DNA from: Prauserella_A oleivorans | Lineage (GTDB): Bacteria > Actinomycetota > Actinomycetes > Mycobacteriales > Pseudonocardiaceae | Direction of reading: 5' to 3' | NCBI RefSeq assembly: GCF_042685745.1 | Contig: NZ_JBHUNT010000001.1 | Span: 5,518,001 to 5,582,000, forward strand | DNA: 64,000 nt | Shown: one piece after another, positions 8,096 through 16,307 of the stretch | How the letters are laid out: the number at the start of each line of letters is the position of its first letter | Position numbering within the stretch: the first letter of the stretch is position 1 | Position numbers and translations under genes: made by a program | The notes under the pieces: generated by a model | Seen by the model: only the letters and a program-made list of their open reading frames with translations | Told to the model about the DNA's origin: nothing | The model's database searches: none

Positions 8096-9226
8096 TCAGC
8101 GCAGGTGGGAGATGTCGTTGACCAGCCGGACGCTCGCGTTGCCGTCGGGGTAGAAGTCGACGATCGAGAGCGACGCGGGGTCGAGGTGCAGCCGGAACAG
8201 CAGGGAGGGACCCGCGTCGAGGGCGATCCGCAGCAGCGATTTGATCGGCGTGACGTGGCTGACCACCACGATCGTCCGGCCGCCGTAGCGTTCGCAGAGC
8301 TGGTCCATGGCCTGCGCCACGCGCCGGTGCACCTGGTCGAAGCTCTCGCCGCCGGGCGGAGGCACGGACGTGTCGCTCATCCACTGCCGGTGGACGTCGG
8401 GGTCGCGCCGGGCGGCCTCGCCGAACGTCAGGCCCTCCCACTCGCCGAAGTCGGTCTCCCGGAGCGTCTGCAAGGTCTCGACCCGGCTGCCGAGCGCGTC
8501 GGCCACCGCCTGAGCCGTCTGCACCGCGCGCGTGAGCGGCGAGGACACCACGGGCAGCGGCTCGGCGCCGAGCCCGTCGAGACCTGCCAGCCGCTTCGCC
8601 GCCGCCTGCGCCTGCCAGCGACCCTGCTCGGTGAGCGACACGTCACCCGCGCCGGAGTAGCGCCGGTCCACCGACATCTCGGTCTGGCCGTGCCGCAGCA
8701 GCAGCAGGCGCGTGGGGGTGCCGGTCGCACCGGTCCAGCCGGCCGGCGACACCCGGTCGTCCCGGCGGGGTGCGGGTTCGGGTTCCGGCTCCTCGGCGGG
8801 CGCCGAGGAGCCGGAACCCGCCTGGGTGTCCATCGCCTCGTTGGCGAGCCGGTCGGCATGGGCGTTCTTCGCCCGCGGCACCCACTCGTACCGCACCCGG
8901 GAGAACCTGCCGGCCAGGTTGCGCGCTTCGAGTGCGAGCGGCTGCAGCGCCGCGTTCTTGATCTTCCACCGGCCGGACATCTGCTCGACCACGAGCTTCG
9001 AGTCCATCCGCACGTCCACAGTGGACGCGCCGACCTCCGCGGCCGCCTGCAGGCCCGCGATGAGCCCGTTGTACTCGGCCACGTTGTTGGTGGCCACGCC
9101 GAGGCCCGCGCGGCGCTCGGCGAGCACGCGGCCGGTCTCGGCGTCCTTCACCACCGCGCCGTACCCCGCCGGGCCCGGGTTGCCCCGCGACCCGCCGTCG
9201 GCCTCGACGATGACATGCTCGCTCAC
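8096..9226 (-). CDS. Bifunctional RNase HI / histidine (acid) phosphatase
   Basis: 376 residues in two domains. Residues 1-135 are an RNase HI-like fold with DGGSRGNPGPAG, the ELE-equivalent NNVAEYNGLI and a late catalytic DRLANEAMD, all carrying the expected acidic residues. A Pro/Glu-rich linker (about 138-165) leads to a phosphoglycerate-mutase-like histidine phosphatase (LLLRHGQTE near 173, ETDFGEWEGL near 260, SHVTPIK near 330). This matches mycobacterial Rv2228c, described as RNase HI joined to a CobC-like alpha-ribazole/acid phosphatase. It is the last gene of a three-gene unit with 4-nt overlaps (Nif3-like, zinc ribbon, RNase H). Confidence 0.93.
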   Translation of the reverse strand: MSEHVIVEADGGSRGNPGPAGYGAVVKDAETGRVLAERRAGLGVATNNVAEYNGLIAGLQAAAEVGASTVDVRMDSKLVVEQMSGRWKIKNAALQPLALEARNLAGRFSRVRYEWVPRAKNAHADRLANEAMDTQAGSGSSAPAEEPEPEPAPRRDDRVSPAGWTGATGTPTRLLLLRHGQTEMSVDRRYSGAGDVSLTEQGRWQAQAAAKRLAGLDGLGAEPLPVVSSPLTRAVQTAQAVADALGSRVETLQTLRETDFGEWEGLTFGEAARRDPDVHRQWMSDTSVPPPGGESFDQVHRRVAQAMDQLCERYGGRTIVVVSHVTPIKSLLRIALDAGPSLLFRLHLDPASLSIVDFYPDGNASVRLVNDISHLR

Positions 9227-9960
9227 AGGCCCGACTCCAGGGTCCGCACCAGGATGGCGCCGCAGTTCTCACACGTGACGACCTCGTCGTCGGCCGCGGC
9301 CTTGATCTCCGAGATCTGGCTGCGGTCGAGCTCGAGCTGGCAGGCCCCGCAGCGGCGCGCGCGCAGCAGCGACGCGCCGATGCCCTTCTGCTCCCGGACC
9401 CGCTCGTAGAGCTTCAGCAGCGGCTCCGGAAAGCGCGGCGCCAGGCCCGCGCGGTCGGCCTCCCGGCGTGCCTGCGTGGTGTCCAGGTCGGCCAGTGCCT
9501 CGTCCCGGCGCTTGGCGGCGTCGGCGAGATCCTGCTCGGCCTTGTCCACCTCCGCGGCGCTGCGCTGGACGTCGGCGCCCACGGCTTCCCGGCGCTCCAT
9601 CAGTTCGAGCAGGTCGTCCTCCAGCGCCGCCTGCCGCCGGGCGAGGGTCTCCAGCTCGTGTTCGAGATCGGTGAGCTGCTTGGAGGAGACCGAGCCCGAC
9701 TCCATGAGCTTGCGGTCCCGGTCGGCGCGCGCACGTACCGACTCGACCTCGCGCTCCTGCCTGCTCACCTCGCGGTCGAGGTCGGAGGCCGCGGTCTGGG
9801 CGGCCACCAGGGCGTCGCGCCGCTCGCGCAGGGTCTTCTCCGCCTCGGCGATCTCGGTCAGCTCGGGCAGGTTCCGGCGCCGGTGCGCCACCCGGGAGAG
9901 CTCGGCATCGACCTTGGCGAGCTCCAGCAACTCGCGTTGCAGGGACGGGTCTGCCTTCAC
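9223..9960 (-). CDS. Coiled-coil protein with C-terminal C4 zinc ribbon
   Basis: 245 residues from a GTG at 9960. Residues 1-180 are a long heptad-rich coiled coil (Leu/Glu/Arg rich, with QEREVESVRARADRDR-like repeats). The C-terminus holds a C4 zinc ribbon: a CGAC pair near 201 and a CENC pair near 227. The family (Rv2229c-like, related to CT398/FlgZ-type zinc-ribbon proteins) is conserved in actinobacteria next to RNase H and Nif3-like genes; its molecular role is unknown, with a scaffolding or nucleic-acid role proposed. The start overlaps the Nif3-like stop by GTGA, and the stop overlaps the RNase H start. Confidence 0.9.
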   Translation of the reverse strand: MKADPSLQRELLELAKVDAELSRVAHRRRNLPELTEIAEAEKTLRERRDALVAAQTAASDLDREVSRQEREVESVRARADRDRKLMESGSVSSKQLTDLEHELETLARRQAALEDDLLELMERREAVGADVQRSAAEVDKAEQDLADAAKRRDEALADLDTTQARREADRAGLAPRFPEPLLKLYERVREQKGIGASLLRARRCGACQLELDRSQISEIKAAADDEVVTCENCGAILVRTLESGL

Positions 9961-10778
9961 GTCGTACTCCCGTTCGCTCGGACGTTCCACGGATCCGTGC
10001 ATCGCGTGGAGACGTGGACCTCGACGGTACCCGCACGCCGGATGACCTCGGCGGCTTGCCCGCACCACGGCCATTCGCTCGCCCAGTGGGTCACGCCGAC
10101 GAGCGCGGGAACCGGGCCGCGCTGTTCGAGGTGCTCGCCCGCCGGGTGGTGCCGCAGATCCGCGGTGACGTAGGCGTCGACCCCGGCTTCGGTGGCGGCG
10201 GCCAGGTAGCTGTCGCCCGCGCCGCCGGACACGGCCACGGTCCGGATCGGACGGTCGGGATCGCCGGCGCCGTACACGCCAGGGCTCGTGGCGGGCAGCG
10301 CAGCACCGACCCGCTCGACGAACGCCGAGAACGGCTCCGGCTCGGCCAGGACGCCGATGCGGCCGATGCCGGTCTCGGCCCCGTCGGCGTGCGGGGCGAG
10401 CGGCCGCCGCACGGTCAGGCCGAGCGCGCCGGCGAGCGCGTCCGACACGCCGGGGTTCGCGGCGTCGGCGTTGGTGTGCGCGCAGAACAACGCGACCCCG
10501 GAGCGGATCATGCGGTGCACCAGCGACCCCTTGCTGGTGTCGGCGGGCACACCGTGCACGCCGCGCAACAGCAGCGGATGGTGCGCGACGATCAGCTGGG
10601 CTCCGAGCTCGACGGCCTCGTCCACGGTCGCCGTGACCGGGTCGACGCACACCAGCACGCGCTCCACCGGTTCACCGGGGTCGCCGCACACCAGGCCGAC
10701 GGCGTCCCACGACTCGGCCAGCTCGCGGGGGTAGGCCGCGTCCAGCGCGGCGATCACGTCGGAGACTGTGGCTGGCAT
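9957..10778 (-). CDS. Nif3-like dinuclear metal centre hexameric protein
   Basis: 273 residues from ATG 10778. Nif3/YqfO family hallmarks are present: ESWDAVGLVCGD near the N-terminus, the metal-binding IVAHHPLLLRG near residue 65, FCAHTNADAA near 102, and the C-terminal DLRHHPAGEHL segment. Members form toroidal hexamers with a dinuclear metal site; GTP cyclohydrolase I-type activity has been claimed for some but the role is unsettled. It starts the operon with the zinc-ribbon and RNase H genes and is divergent from ptpA (70-nt gap). Confidence 0.93.
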   Translation of the reverse strand: MPATVSDVIAALDAAYPRELAESWDAVGLVCGDPGEPVERVLVCVDPVTATVDEAVELGAQLIVAHHPLLLRGVHGVPADTSKGSLVHRMIRSGVALFCAHTNADAANPGVSDALAGALGLTVRRPLAPHADGAETGIGRIGVLAEPEPFSAFVERVGAALPATSPGVYGAGDPDRPIRTVAVSGGAGDSYLAAATEAGVDAYVTADLRHHPAGEHLEQRGPVPALVGVTHWASEWPWCGQAAEVIRRAGTVEVHVSTRCTDPWNVRANGSTT

Positions 10779-10848
10779 GGGCCCGATCCTCCCATGCCTG
10801 CTCGTGCCCGGGCCGACCGTCCGGTGACCGTTCGGCACACTGGGGGCC

Positions 10849-11307
10849 ATGCACGTGTGCTTCGTCTGCTCCGGCAACATCTGCCGCTCCCCGATGGCGG
10901 CCGTGGTCTTCCGGGAGCACTTGCGCAGGGCCGGTCTCGCCGACGACGTCCGCGTGACCAGCGCGGGCACCGGACCGTGGCACGTCGGCGAGCCCGCCGA
11001 CCCGAGGGCGCGGTCCACCCTGGTGGCGGGCGGCTACGCCGGCGAGCACGTGGCCGCGCAGATCGGGCCCGAACACCTGGACGCCGACCTGTTCGTGGTG
11101 GCCGACAAGGGACATCTGCGAGACGTCCAGGCGCTCGTCGACGACCCGGATCGGGTGGTGCTGCTGCGTGGTTTCGACCCGTCCGCGCCGCCGGAGGCCG
11201 AGGTGCCCGACCCCTACTACGGCGACGGCGACGGGTTCGCCGACGTGCTCGCCATGATCGAGCGCGCGATGCCGCGGCTGGTCGACTGGGTGCGGGAGCG
11301 GCTGTGA
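10849..11307 (+). CDS. ptpA: Low-molecular-weight protein-tyrosine phosphatase
   Basis: 152 residues, the usual family length. The P-loop CX5R signature CSGNICRS sits at residues 7-14 and the general-acid loop DPYYG near 122, so both catalytic elements are intact. It dephosphorylates phosphotyrosine on protein substrates in the cytoplasm (in M. tuberculosis PtpA is also secreted). The neighbourhood (RNase H, zinc ribbon, Nif3, PtpA, SURF1, CobD) matches the mycobacterial order as I recall it. Its stop overlaps the next start as GTGA. Confidence 0.94.
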   Translation: MHVCFVCSGNICRSPMAAVVFREHLRRAGLADDVRVTSAGTGPWHVGEPADPRARSTLVAGGYAGEHVAAQIGPEHLDADLFVVADKGHLRDVQALVDDPDRVVLLRGFDPSAPPEAEVPDPYYGDGDGFADVLAMIERAMPRLVDWVRERL

Positions 11308-12185
11308 ACGGCGCCGGCGACGCCACCGCCCTGGCCGCCGTCCGCCGTTACACGGACGCGACGCCGTTGCACTGCTACCGCCTCGGAGGTGGCGCGGCCG
11401 TGGTGAGCCTCGACGGTGGCGGCCAGGTCGTCGCCAAGGAGGGTGCCGGGCCGAACGCCGCGCGGGCCGAAGCGACCGGGCTGATGTGGCTGGGCGAGTC
11501 CGGCGACGTGCCGGTGCCGGCGGTTCACGGCTACGGCGACGACTGGGTCGTCATGGACTACGTCCCGCCCGGACCGGCCCACCCGGAGGCGGCCAAGGCG
11601 TTCGGCCGCGGGCTCGCGGCCCTGCACCTGCGGGGCGCACCGGGTTTCGGGTCACCACCGCCGGACGGACCGGCCGACGCGTGGATCGGTCTGGCCCCCA
11701 TGCGCAACGAACCGCACGTGGACTGGCCGTCCTTCTACGCGAGCACCCGGATCGAGCCCTACGTCCGCACCTGTGTCGACCGCGGGGTTTACGACACCGA
11801 CGAGGCCGCCGTGTTCGACGCCGTGTGCGCGCGGCTGCCCGAGCTGCAAGGCCCGCCGGAACCACCCGCCCGGCTGCACGGTGACGCGTGGAGCGGCAAC
11901 GTGCACTGGTCCGACGACGGCCGGGCCTGGCTGATCGATCCGGCGGCCCACGGCGGTCACCGCGAGACCGACCTGGCCATGCTGCGCCTGTTCGGCACGC
12001 CGCTGCTCGAGCACATCCTCGGCGGCTACGCCGAGGGCGCCGCGGACGCGGGCAGCCCGCTGGCGGACGGCTGGCAGGATCGGGTGCCGCTGCACCAGTT
12101 GTTCCCGCTGCTGGTGCACACCGTGCTGTTCGGTGGCGGCTACGCCCGGCAGGCGCTGAGGGCGGCGCGCGCGGCGCTCGGCTAG
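11304..12185 (+). CDS. Fructosamine kinase family protein
   Basis: 293 residues from GTG 11304. It has the bilobal aminoglycoside-phosphotransferase-like kinase fold: an ATP-binding Lys in VVAKEG, a hinge VMDYVP, the catalytic HGDAWSGNVHW loop near residue 194, and the metal-binding LIDPAAHGGHRETDLAM segment near 212. These match fructosamine/ketosamine-3-kinases, which phosphorylate Amadori products for protein deglycation. Translationally coupled to ptpA, which hints at a shared condition of expression but not a shared pathway. Confidence 0.9.
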   Translation: MNGAGDATALAAVRRYTDATPLHCYRLGGGAAVVSLDGGGQVVAKEGAGPNAARAEATGLMWLGESGDVPVPAVHGYGDDWVVMDYVPPGPAHPEAAKAFGRGLAALHLRGAPGFGSPPPDGPADAWIGLAPMRNEPHVDWPSFYASTRIEPYVRTCVDRGVYDTDEAAVFDAVCARLPELQGPPEPPARLHGDAWSGNVHWSDDGRAWLIDPAAHGGHRETDLAMLRLFGTPLLEHILGGYAEGAADAGSPLADGWQDRVPLHQLFPLLVHTVLFGGGYARQALRAARAALG

Positions 12186-12255
12186 CCACGTCGGCAGCCC
12201 GTCGCGCCGGTCACCCGCGCTGGGAGTGACGGTGCCGAGCGCATACCGTGGACGT

Positions 12256-13101
12256 GTGCGGTGGAAGCTCCTGCTCAAGCCTGGCTGGCTGGCGTTGACG
12301 TTGGTGGTGTTCGTCTTCGCCACCGTCTGCTACACGCTGCTCGCCCCCTGGCAGTTCCACCGGCACGAGGAACGCGCGGCCCAGAACGCCGCCGTCTCGG
12401 CGTCCACCACCGCCCCGTCGAGGCCGCTGTCGCAGGTGCTGCCCGCCGGACAGGCACCGACGGAGCGGACGCAGTGGCAGCGGGTGCTCGTCACGGGCAC
12501 GTATCTCCCGGACGCCGAGGTCATCGCCCGGTTGCGCACCGTCCAGGGTGAGCCGGCCTTCGAGATCCTCACCCCGCTGCGCACCACGGACGGCCAGATC
12601 GTCCTCGTCGACCGGGGTTTCGTGCGCCCGGACAACGACACGGGCGTCCCGCGCTACGCCGCGCCGCCGCGCGGTCAGGTCACCGTGGAAGCGCGGCTGC
12701 GGCTGGACGAGCGCGACCCCGAGGCCCGGGACGCCTTCGCCGACGCCACGACCAAGGGCAGGCTGCACGCGTACACGGTCGACTCGCAGGTGGTCGGCCG
12801 TGCGACCGGGCTCGACATCCGGCCCGGCTACGTGCAGCTGGAGCCCGGCCAGCCCGGCGTGCTCACCGCGCTCCCGCTGCCCCAGCTCGAGGCAGGCCCG
12901 TTCCTCTCCTACGCCCTGCAGTGGATCGCCTTCGGCACGATGACGTTGCTCGGCTGGCTGTACTTCACCGTCCGCGAGCTCAAGCCGGGCGGCGCGCTCG
13001 CCGGCGACCAGGGCGGCAAACGCCCGGCCCCGGAGCGGCGCAAATCGGTGGCGCAGATCCTCGCCGAGGACGAGGAACGCGAGCAGGCCGGAACCCCGTA
13101 G
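12256..13101 (+). CDS. SURF1 family cytochrome oxidase assembly protein
   Basis: About 281 residues from GTG 12256; an in-frame GTG at 12226 is the longer alternative. One transmembrane helix (about 9-30) near the N-terminus and one at about 215-236 enclose an extracytoplasmic domain with the conserved PWQF, GEPAFEILTPL and ILVDRGFV-like segments of SURF1 (here IVLVDRGFV). SURF1 helps insert haem a in cytochrome c oxidase. The C-terminal cytoplasmic tail is charged and ends in a DEEREQAG run. The position after ptpA parallels mycobacterial Rv2235. Confidence 0.9.
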   Translation: MRWKLLLKPGWLALTLVVFVFATVCYTLLAPWQFHRHEERAAQNAAVSASTTAPSRPLSQVLPAGQAPTERTQWQRVLVTGTYLPDAEVIARLRTVQGEPAFEILTPLRTTDGQIVLVDRGFVRPDNDTGVPRYAAPPRGQVTVEARLRLDERDPEARDAFADATTKGRLHAYTVDSQVVGRATGLDIRPGYVQLEPGQPGVLTALPLPQLEAGPFLSYALQWIAFGTMTLLGWLYFTVRELKPGGALAGDQGGKRPAPERRKSVAQILAEDEEREQAGTP

Positions 13102-13258
13102 CAGGCTGGGAGACCTACCCCGGCCGGAGGTCGCGACCCCACTTTCGGCGTGAGCTGTTCGTCGGAAATTTACCGATTTCGCGTGTATGCGGTGATCGTC
13201 CGCGGGAGGTTGCCCGCGTGCCGAACCCCCACGGCACTGGACAACCTGCGGAGGTTCC

Positions 13259-14002
13259 ATGCGAACACGGATGTACTCCCTGCTCGCCGTTCTGGCCTTG
13301 GTGGTCGGCGGCCTGACGGCGGCGACGATGGTCACCCCGGCCACCGCCCACGCCGACGACTGCTACACGTGGGACCGCACCCTGCAACGAGGTGCGAGCG
13401 GCTCCGACGTGGCCGAACTGCAGATCCGGGTCGCCGGCTGGGTGGCCTCGGGCGAGCACCTGGTCATCGACGGCGAATACGGCCCGGCCACGGAGGCCGC
13501 CGTGAAGCGGTTCCAGGAGGGCTACGGGCTCGGCGCCGACGGCGTCGCGGGCTCGCAGACCTTCAACAAGATCTACGAGCTGCAGGACAGCGACTGCACC
13601 CCCGCGCACTTCGACTACTCGGAGTTCGACGACAACTGCGGCGCCAACAACTTCGAGGGCGGCAAGGTCTCGGCCGCGACGGCGAAGGAGAACACCCGGC
13701 GCGTGATGTGGCAGCTCGAGGCGATGCGGCACAAGCTGGGTGACCGGCCGATCGTGGTGACCTCCGGATTCCGCAGCGTGTCGTGCAACGCCTCCGTCGG
13801 CGGCTCGTCGAGCAGCCGCCACATGTACGGCGAGACCGCCGACATGGGCGCGGCGAGCAACTCGATCCCGCAGTGCGAGCTGTACCACGCGGCGTGGAAG
13901 GCCGGGTTCACCGAGATCCTCGGGCCGGGCTACCCCGGGCACAACGACCACGTGCACGTGGCCAACGACCCGAGCCCCTTCCGGAGCGCGCCGAACTGCT
14001 AG
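13259..14002 (+). CDS. Secreted peptidoglycan-binding D-Ala-D-Ala carboxypeptidase-like protein (M15)
   Basis: 247 residues. A signal peptide covers about 1-31 with an AHA cleavage site. Residues 35-105 are a PG_binding_1 module (LQRGASGSDVAELQIRV, DGEYGPATEAAVKRFQ). The C-terminal half is an M15-type zinc peptidase with ligands in SRHMYGETADMG (His and Asp, near 180) and HNDHVHV (near 228). It probably trims peptidoglycan peptides outside the cell. The ATG is preceded by a CGGAGG ribosome site. Six Cys in the mature part suggest disulfides. Confidence 0.9.
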   Translation: MRTRMYSLLAVLALVVGGLTAATMVTPATAHADDCYTWDRTLQRGASGSDVAELQIRVAGWVASGEHLVIDGEYGPATEAAVKRFQEGYGLGADGVAGSQTFNKIYELQDSDCTPAHFDYSEFDDNCGANNFEGGKVSAATAKENTRRVMWQLEAMRHKLGDRPIVVTSGFRSVSCNASVGGSSSSRHMYGETADMGAASNSIPQCELYHAAWKAGFTEILGPGYPGHNDHVHVANDPSPFRSAPNC

Positions 14003-14169
14003 GCCACGCCGAGTCCCTCCCTGGACGAGACGTCGCGTCCGCCCGGGGAGGGTCGCCTGGGTGCAGCGTGGAGCCGGACCTGCTGGGCAGCGACCGCCGG
14101 GGACAGCGCACGACGCTCTCCGGCTTGGCCACGCGGGTGGAGATTTCCGGGAAGCTGTGTTGCGCGTAC

Positions 14170-14253
14170 TGCGCGAGCGGCAGACACGGCGACGTGGGCG
14201 GCGCACACGGCTACCCCAACGGCAGACACGGCTACCCAAACGGCGCACACGGC
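14170..14253 (-). repeat. Four tandem 21-nt units (GCCGTGT family), locus 1
   Basis: Read on the minus strand, four contiguous 21-nt units begin with GCCGTGT, then CTGCC or GCGCC, then nine variable bases ending in GT or GC plus one base (14233-14253, 14212-14232, 14191-14211, 14170-14190). The array lies between convergent 3' ends (M15 peptidase and cobD) and shares its unit with arrays at 23329 and 37926. The rest of the 14003-14292 gap holds nothing else recognised. Confidence 0.85.
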
Positions 14254-14292
14254 GGCGTGGGCAATACCGCCCGCCTTGCCGGGCCGGGCGGG

Positions 14293-15249
14293 CTACCGGC
14301 CGTTGCGGCGTCGGCGCAGCCCCAGCACCAGGGCGAGCGCGGCCGACGCCGCGCCCGTCAACCAGCCGACCACCCGCGACAGCTCCACCGCGCGGGTGAC
14401 GTGGCCGGCGTCGGGGTTGCGGCCGATGCCGAGCACCGGCAGCTCCTCCACACCGTGCGGGTAGGCCGTCCGCCCGCCGAGGCGAATCTCGAGCGCCCCG
14501 GCGAACGCGGCCTCCACCCGGCCCTCGTTGGGGCTGGGATGCACCACGGTGTCGCGCCGCCAGGCCTGCCAGGCACAGCTCGCCGAGCCGCCGACCACCG
14601 GGGCCCCGGCCGTCGTCAGTGCCGCGGCCGCGCGGGTCGGCACGAGGTTGACCAGTTCACCGAGGCGCACGGCCACCCACCCGAACCGCCGGTACCGCGG
14701 CGCGCGGGTCGGGGCCAGCCCGCTCAGCACGGTCACGGCGCGGGCCCCCAGCAGCCCGGGCACGCCCGCCACGGCGCCCCAGAACAGCGGCGCCACGACG
14801 GCGTTCGCCGTCTGGTGCGCGACGACCTCCACAGCGGCCCGCGAAAGCCCGGTGACGTCCAGCTCGTCGGCGCACCGCGAGTCCACGGTAGACAGACGCG
14901 TGCGTGCGGCGCCGAGGTCACCGGATTCCAGCTCCCGGACGAGTTCCGTGCCGGCGGTGGCGATCCGCGCGCCGCCGAGCACCGCCCACGTCCCCAGCGC
15001 CGTGGTGGCGAGCCGGAGCACGGGATGCCGCCTGCCCACACGCTCGATGAGCACGCCGACGAGCACCGCACCGCCGGCCACGGCACCGGTACAGGCGGCA
15101 CCGGCGGCGTGGTTGTCGGCGTAGAGCCTGCCTTCGAGGGCGCGTGCGGCCTTCGTGAAGGCTGTGACGCAACGTCCGTTCCGCGGGTCGCCGACGGCAC
15201 CGTCGGCGGCCACGCCCAACAGCAGTCCGATCGCCCGCGCCGCGCTCAA
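14293..15249 (-). CDS. cobD: Adenosylcobinamide-phosphate synthase CobD/CbiB
   Basis: 318 residues from TTG 15249, which has a GGGGG ribosome-site-like run upstream. Multi-pass membrane protein with CobD hallmarks: GVAADGAVGDP at the N-terminus, SRCADELD, VETVAHQTANAVVAPLFW-like segment (here VEVVAHQTAN), and the WRRDTVVHPSPNEGRVEAAFAGAL signature. It attaches the aminopropanol arm to adenosylcobyric acid in B12 synthesis. No cobalamin riboswitch was seen upstream, and the other cob genes are not in the window. Confidence 0.92.
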   Translation of the reverse strand: MSAARAIGLLLGVAADGAVGDPRNGRCVTAFTKAARALEGRLYADNHAAGAACTGAVAGGAVLVGVLIERVGRRHPVLRLATTALGTWAVLGGARIATAGTELVRELESGDLGAARTRLSTVDSRCADELDVTGLSRAAVEVVAHQTANAVVAPLFWGAVAGVPGLLGARAVTVLSGLAPTRAPRYRRFGWVAVRLGELVNLVPTRAAAALTTAGAPVVGGSASCAWQAWRRDTVVHPSPNEGRVEAAFAGALEIRLGGRTAYPHGVEELPVLGIGRNPDAGHVTRAVELSRVVGWLTGAASAALALVLGLRRRRNGR

Positions 15250-15305
15250 CTCGACAAAGCCCCCTGATCCGCCCCGATGGATGCGGCGAGACTATCGAGT
15301 GACGC

Positions 15306-16307
15306 TCAGGCCTCCGCCTGTGCCCACGCCTTGAGCATCACGTAGGCGATGGAGGTGCTGCCCGGCAGCATCAACGTGTCGCTGGTCCCGGCGAAGGCCG
15401 CCCGCAGCTCCGCCCGGGAGCACCACCGCGCTTCCTCGATCTCGCCGTCGGCCGGCCGGAGCTGGGCACCCGCGTCCGCACGGGCGGTGAAGCCGAGCAT
15501 GATCGAGCGCGGGAACGGCCACGGCTGGCTGCCGAGGTAGCGGATGTCGCGCACCTCGACGCCGACCTCCTCGCGGATCTCCCGCTCGACACAGCCCTCC
15601 AGCGACTCCCCGGCCTCGACGAACCCGGCGAGCACCGAGTACCGCTTCGGCGGCCACACCGGCTGGCGGGCGAGCAGGACGTGCTCTCCGTTGACGCCGA
15701 CGTCGTCGTGCACCAGGCAGATCACCGCGGGGTCCGTCCGCGGGTACTCCTCGCGTCCGCACTGCTCGCACTGTGTCGCCCAGCCGAACTGCCGCCGGTG
15801 CGTCCGGCCGCCGCAGCGGGCGCAGAAGTGTGCCCGCCAATGCCAGTTGCGCAGCGCCTCGGCCGTGGTCAGCAGGCCCGCGGACGTGTCGTCGAGCAGC
15901 GCGCCGTGGCCGCGCAGTTCGATCCACGCTTCGCCCTCGGCGGCGGGCGCCTCCTGCGACACTCCCCAGCCGCCGTCCACGCTCACCGAGGCGGCGTCCT
16001 CGGGCGGGCTGCCCGGCAGCATCCAGTAGTCGGCACCGTTCCACTCGCCGAGGAAGCAGGCCTCCTCGGGCGGCTGTTCACCGAAGCCGATCGCCTTGCG
16101 CGGGGCCAGCGGGATGCCGCCGGGGGGAACGTCGTGCACCGCGTCGAGCGGCACCGGCGAGCGGCCGAATCGGTCGACCACCAGCACGCGGGCGTCCGGC
16201 CAGCGTGCGCGCAGCCGCTCCGGGTCGGAACGCAGCATCTCCTGACGGTCCACAGTGGACCTCGACAGGGCGGGCAGGCCGCCGAGCCGGAAGGGTTCTG
16301 TCGTCAT
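15306..16307 (-). CDS. nudC: NAD(+) diphosphatase (Nudix)
   Basis: 333 residues. An N-terminal NudC domain is followed by a four-Cys zinc ribbon (FCARCGG near 163, QCEQCGREEYPR near 180) and a complete Nudix box starting GFVEAGESLEGCVEREIREE near 227, plus the SQPWPFPRS motif near 258 that identifies NAD(H) pyrophosphatases. It hydrolyses NAD(H) to NMN(H) and AMP and may decap NAD-RNA. The ATG overlaps the stop of the M16 gene by 4 nt, so it is co-transcribed with the peptidase pair. Confidence 0.95.
   Translation of the reverse strand: MTTEPFRLGGLPALSRSTVDRQEMLRSDPERLRARWPDARVLVVDRFGRSPVPLDAVHDVPPGGIPLAPRKAIGFGEQPPEEACFLGEWNGADYWMLPGSPPEDAASVSVDGGWGVSQEAPAAEGEAWIELRGHGALLDDTSAGLLTTAEALRNWHWRAHFCARCGGRTHRRQFGWATQCEQCGREEYPRTDPAVICLVHDDVGVNGEHVLLARQPVWPPKRYSVLAGFVEAGESLEGCVEREIREEVGVEVRDIRYLGSQPWPFPRSIMLGFTARADAGAQLRPADGEIEEARWCSRAELRAAFAGTSDTLMLPGSTSIAYVMLKAWAQAEA

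Noticed and set aside
15250..15305. Cobalamin riboswitch upstream of cobD
   Set aside because: The gap is about 56 nt, too short for a B12 riboswitch, and no B12-box-like sequence was seen.
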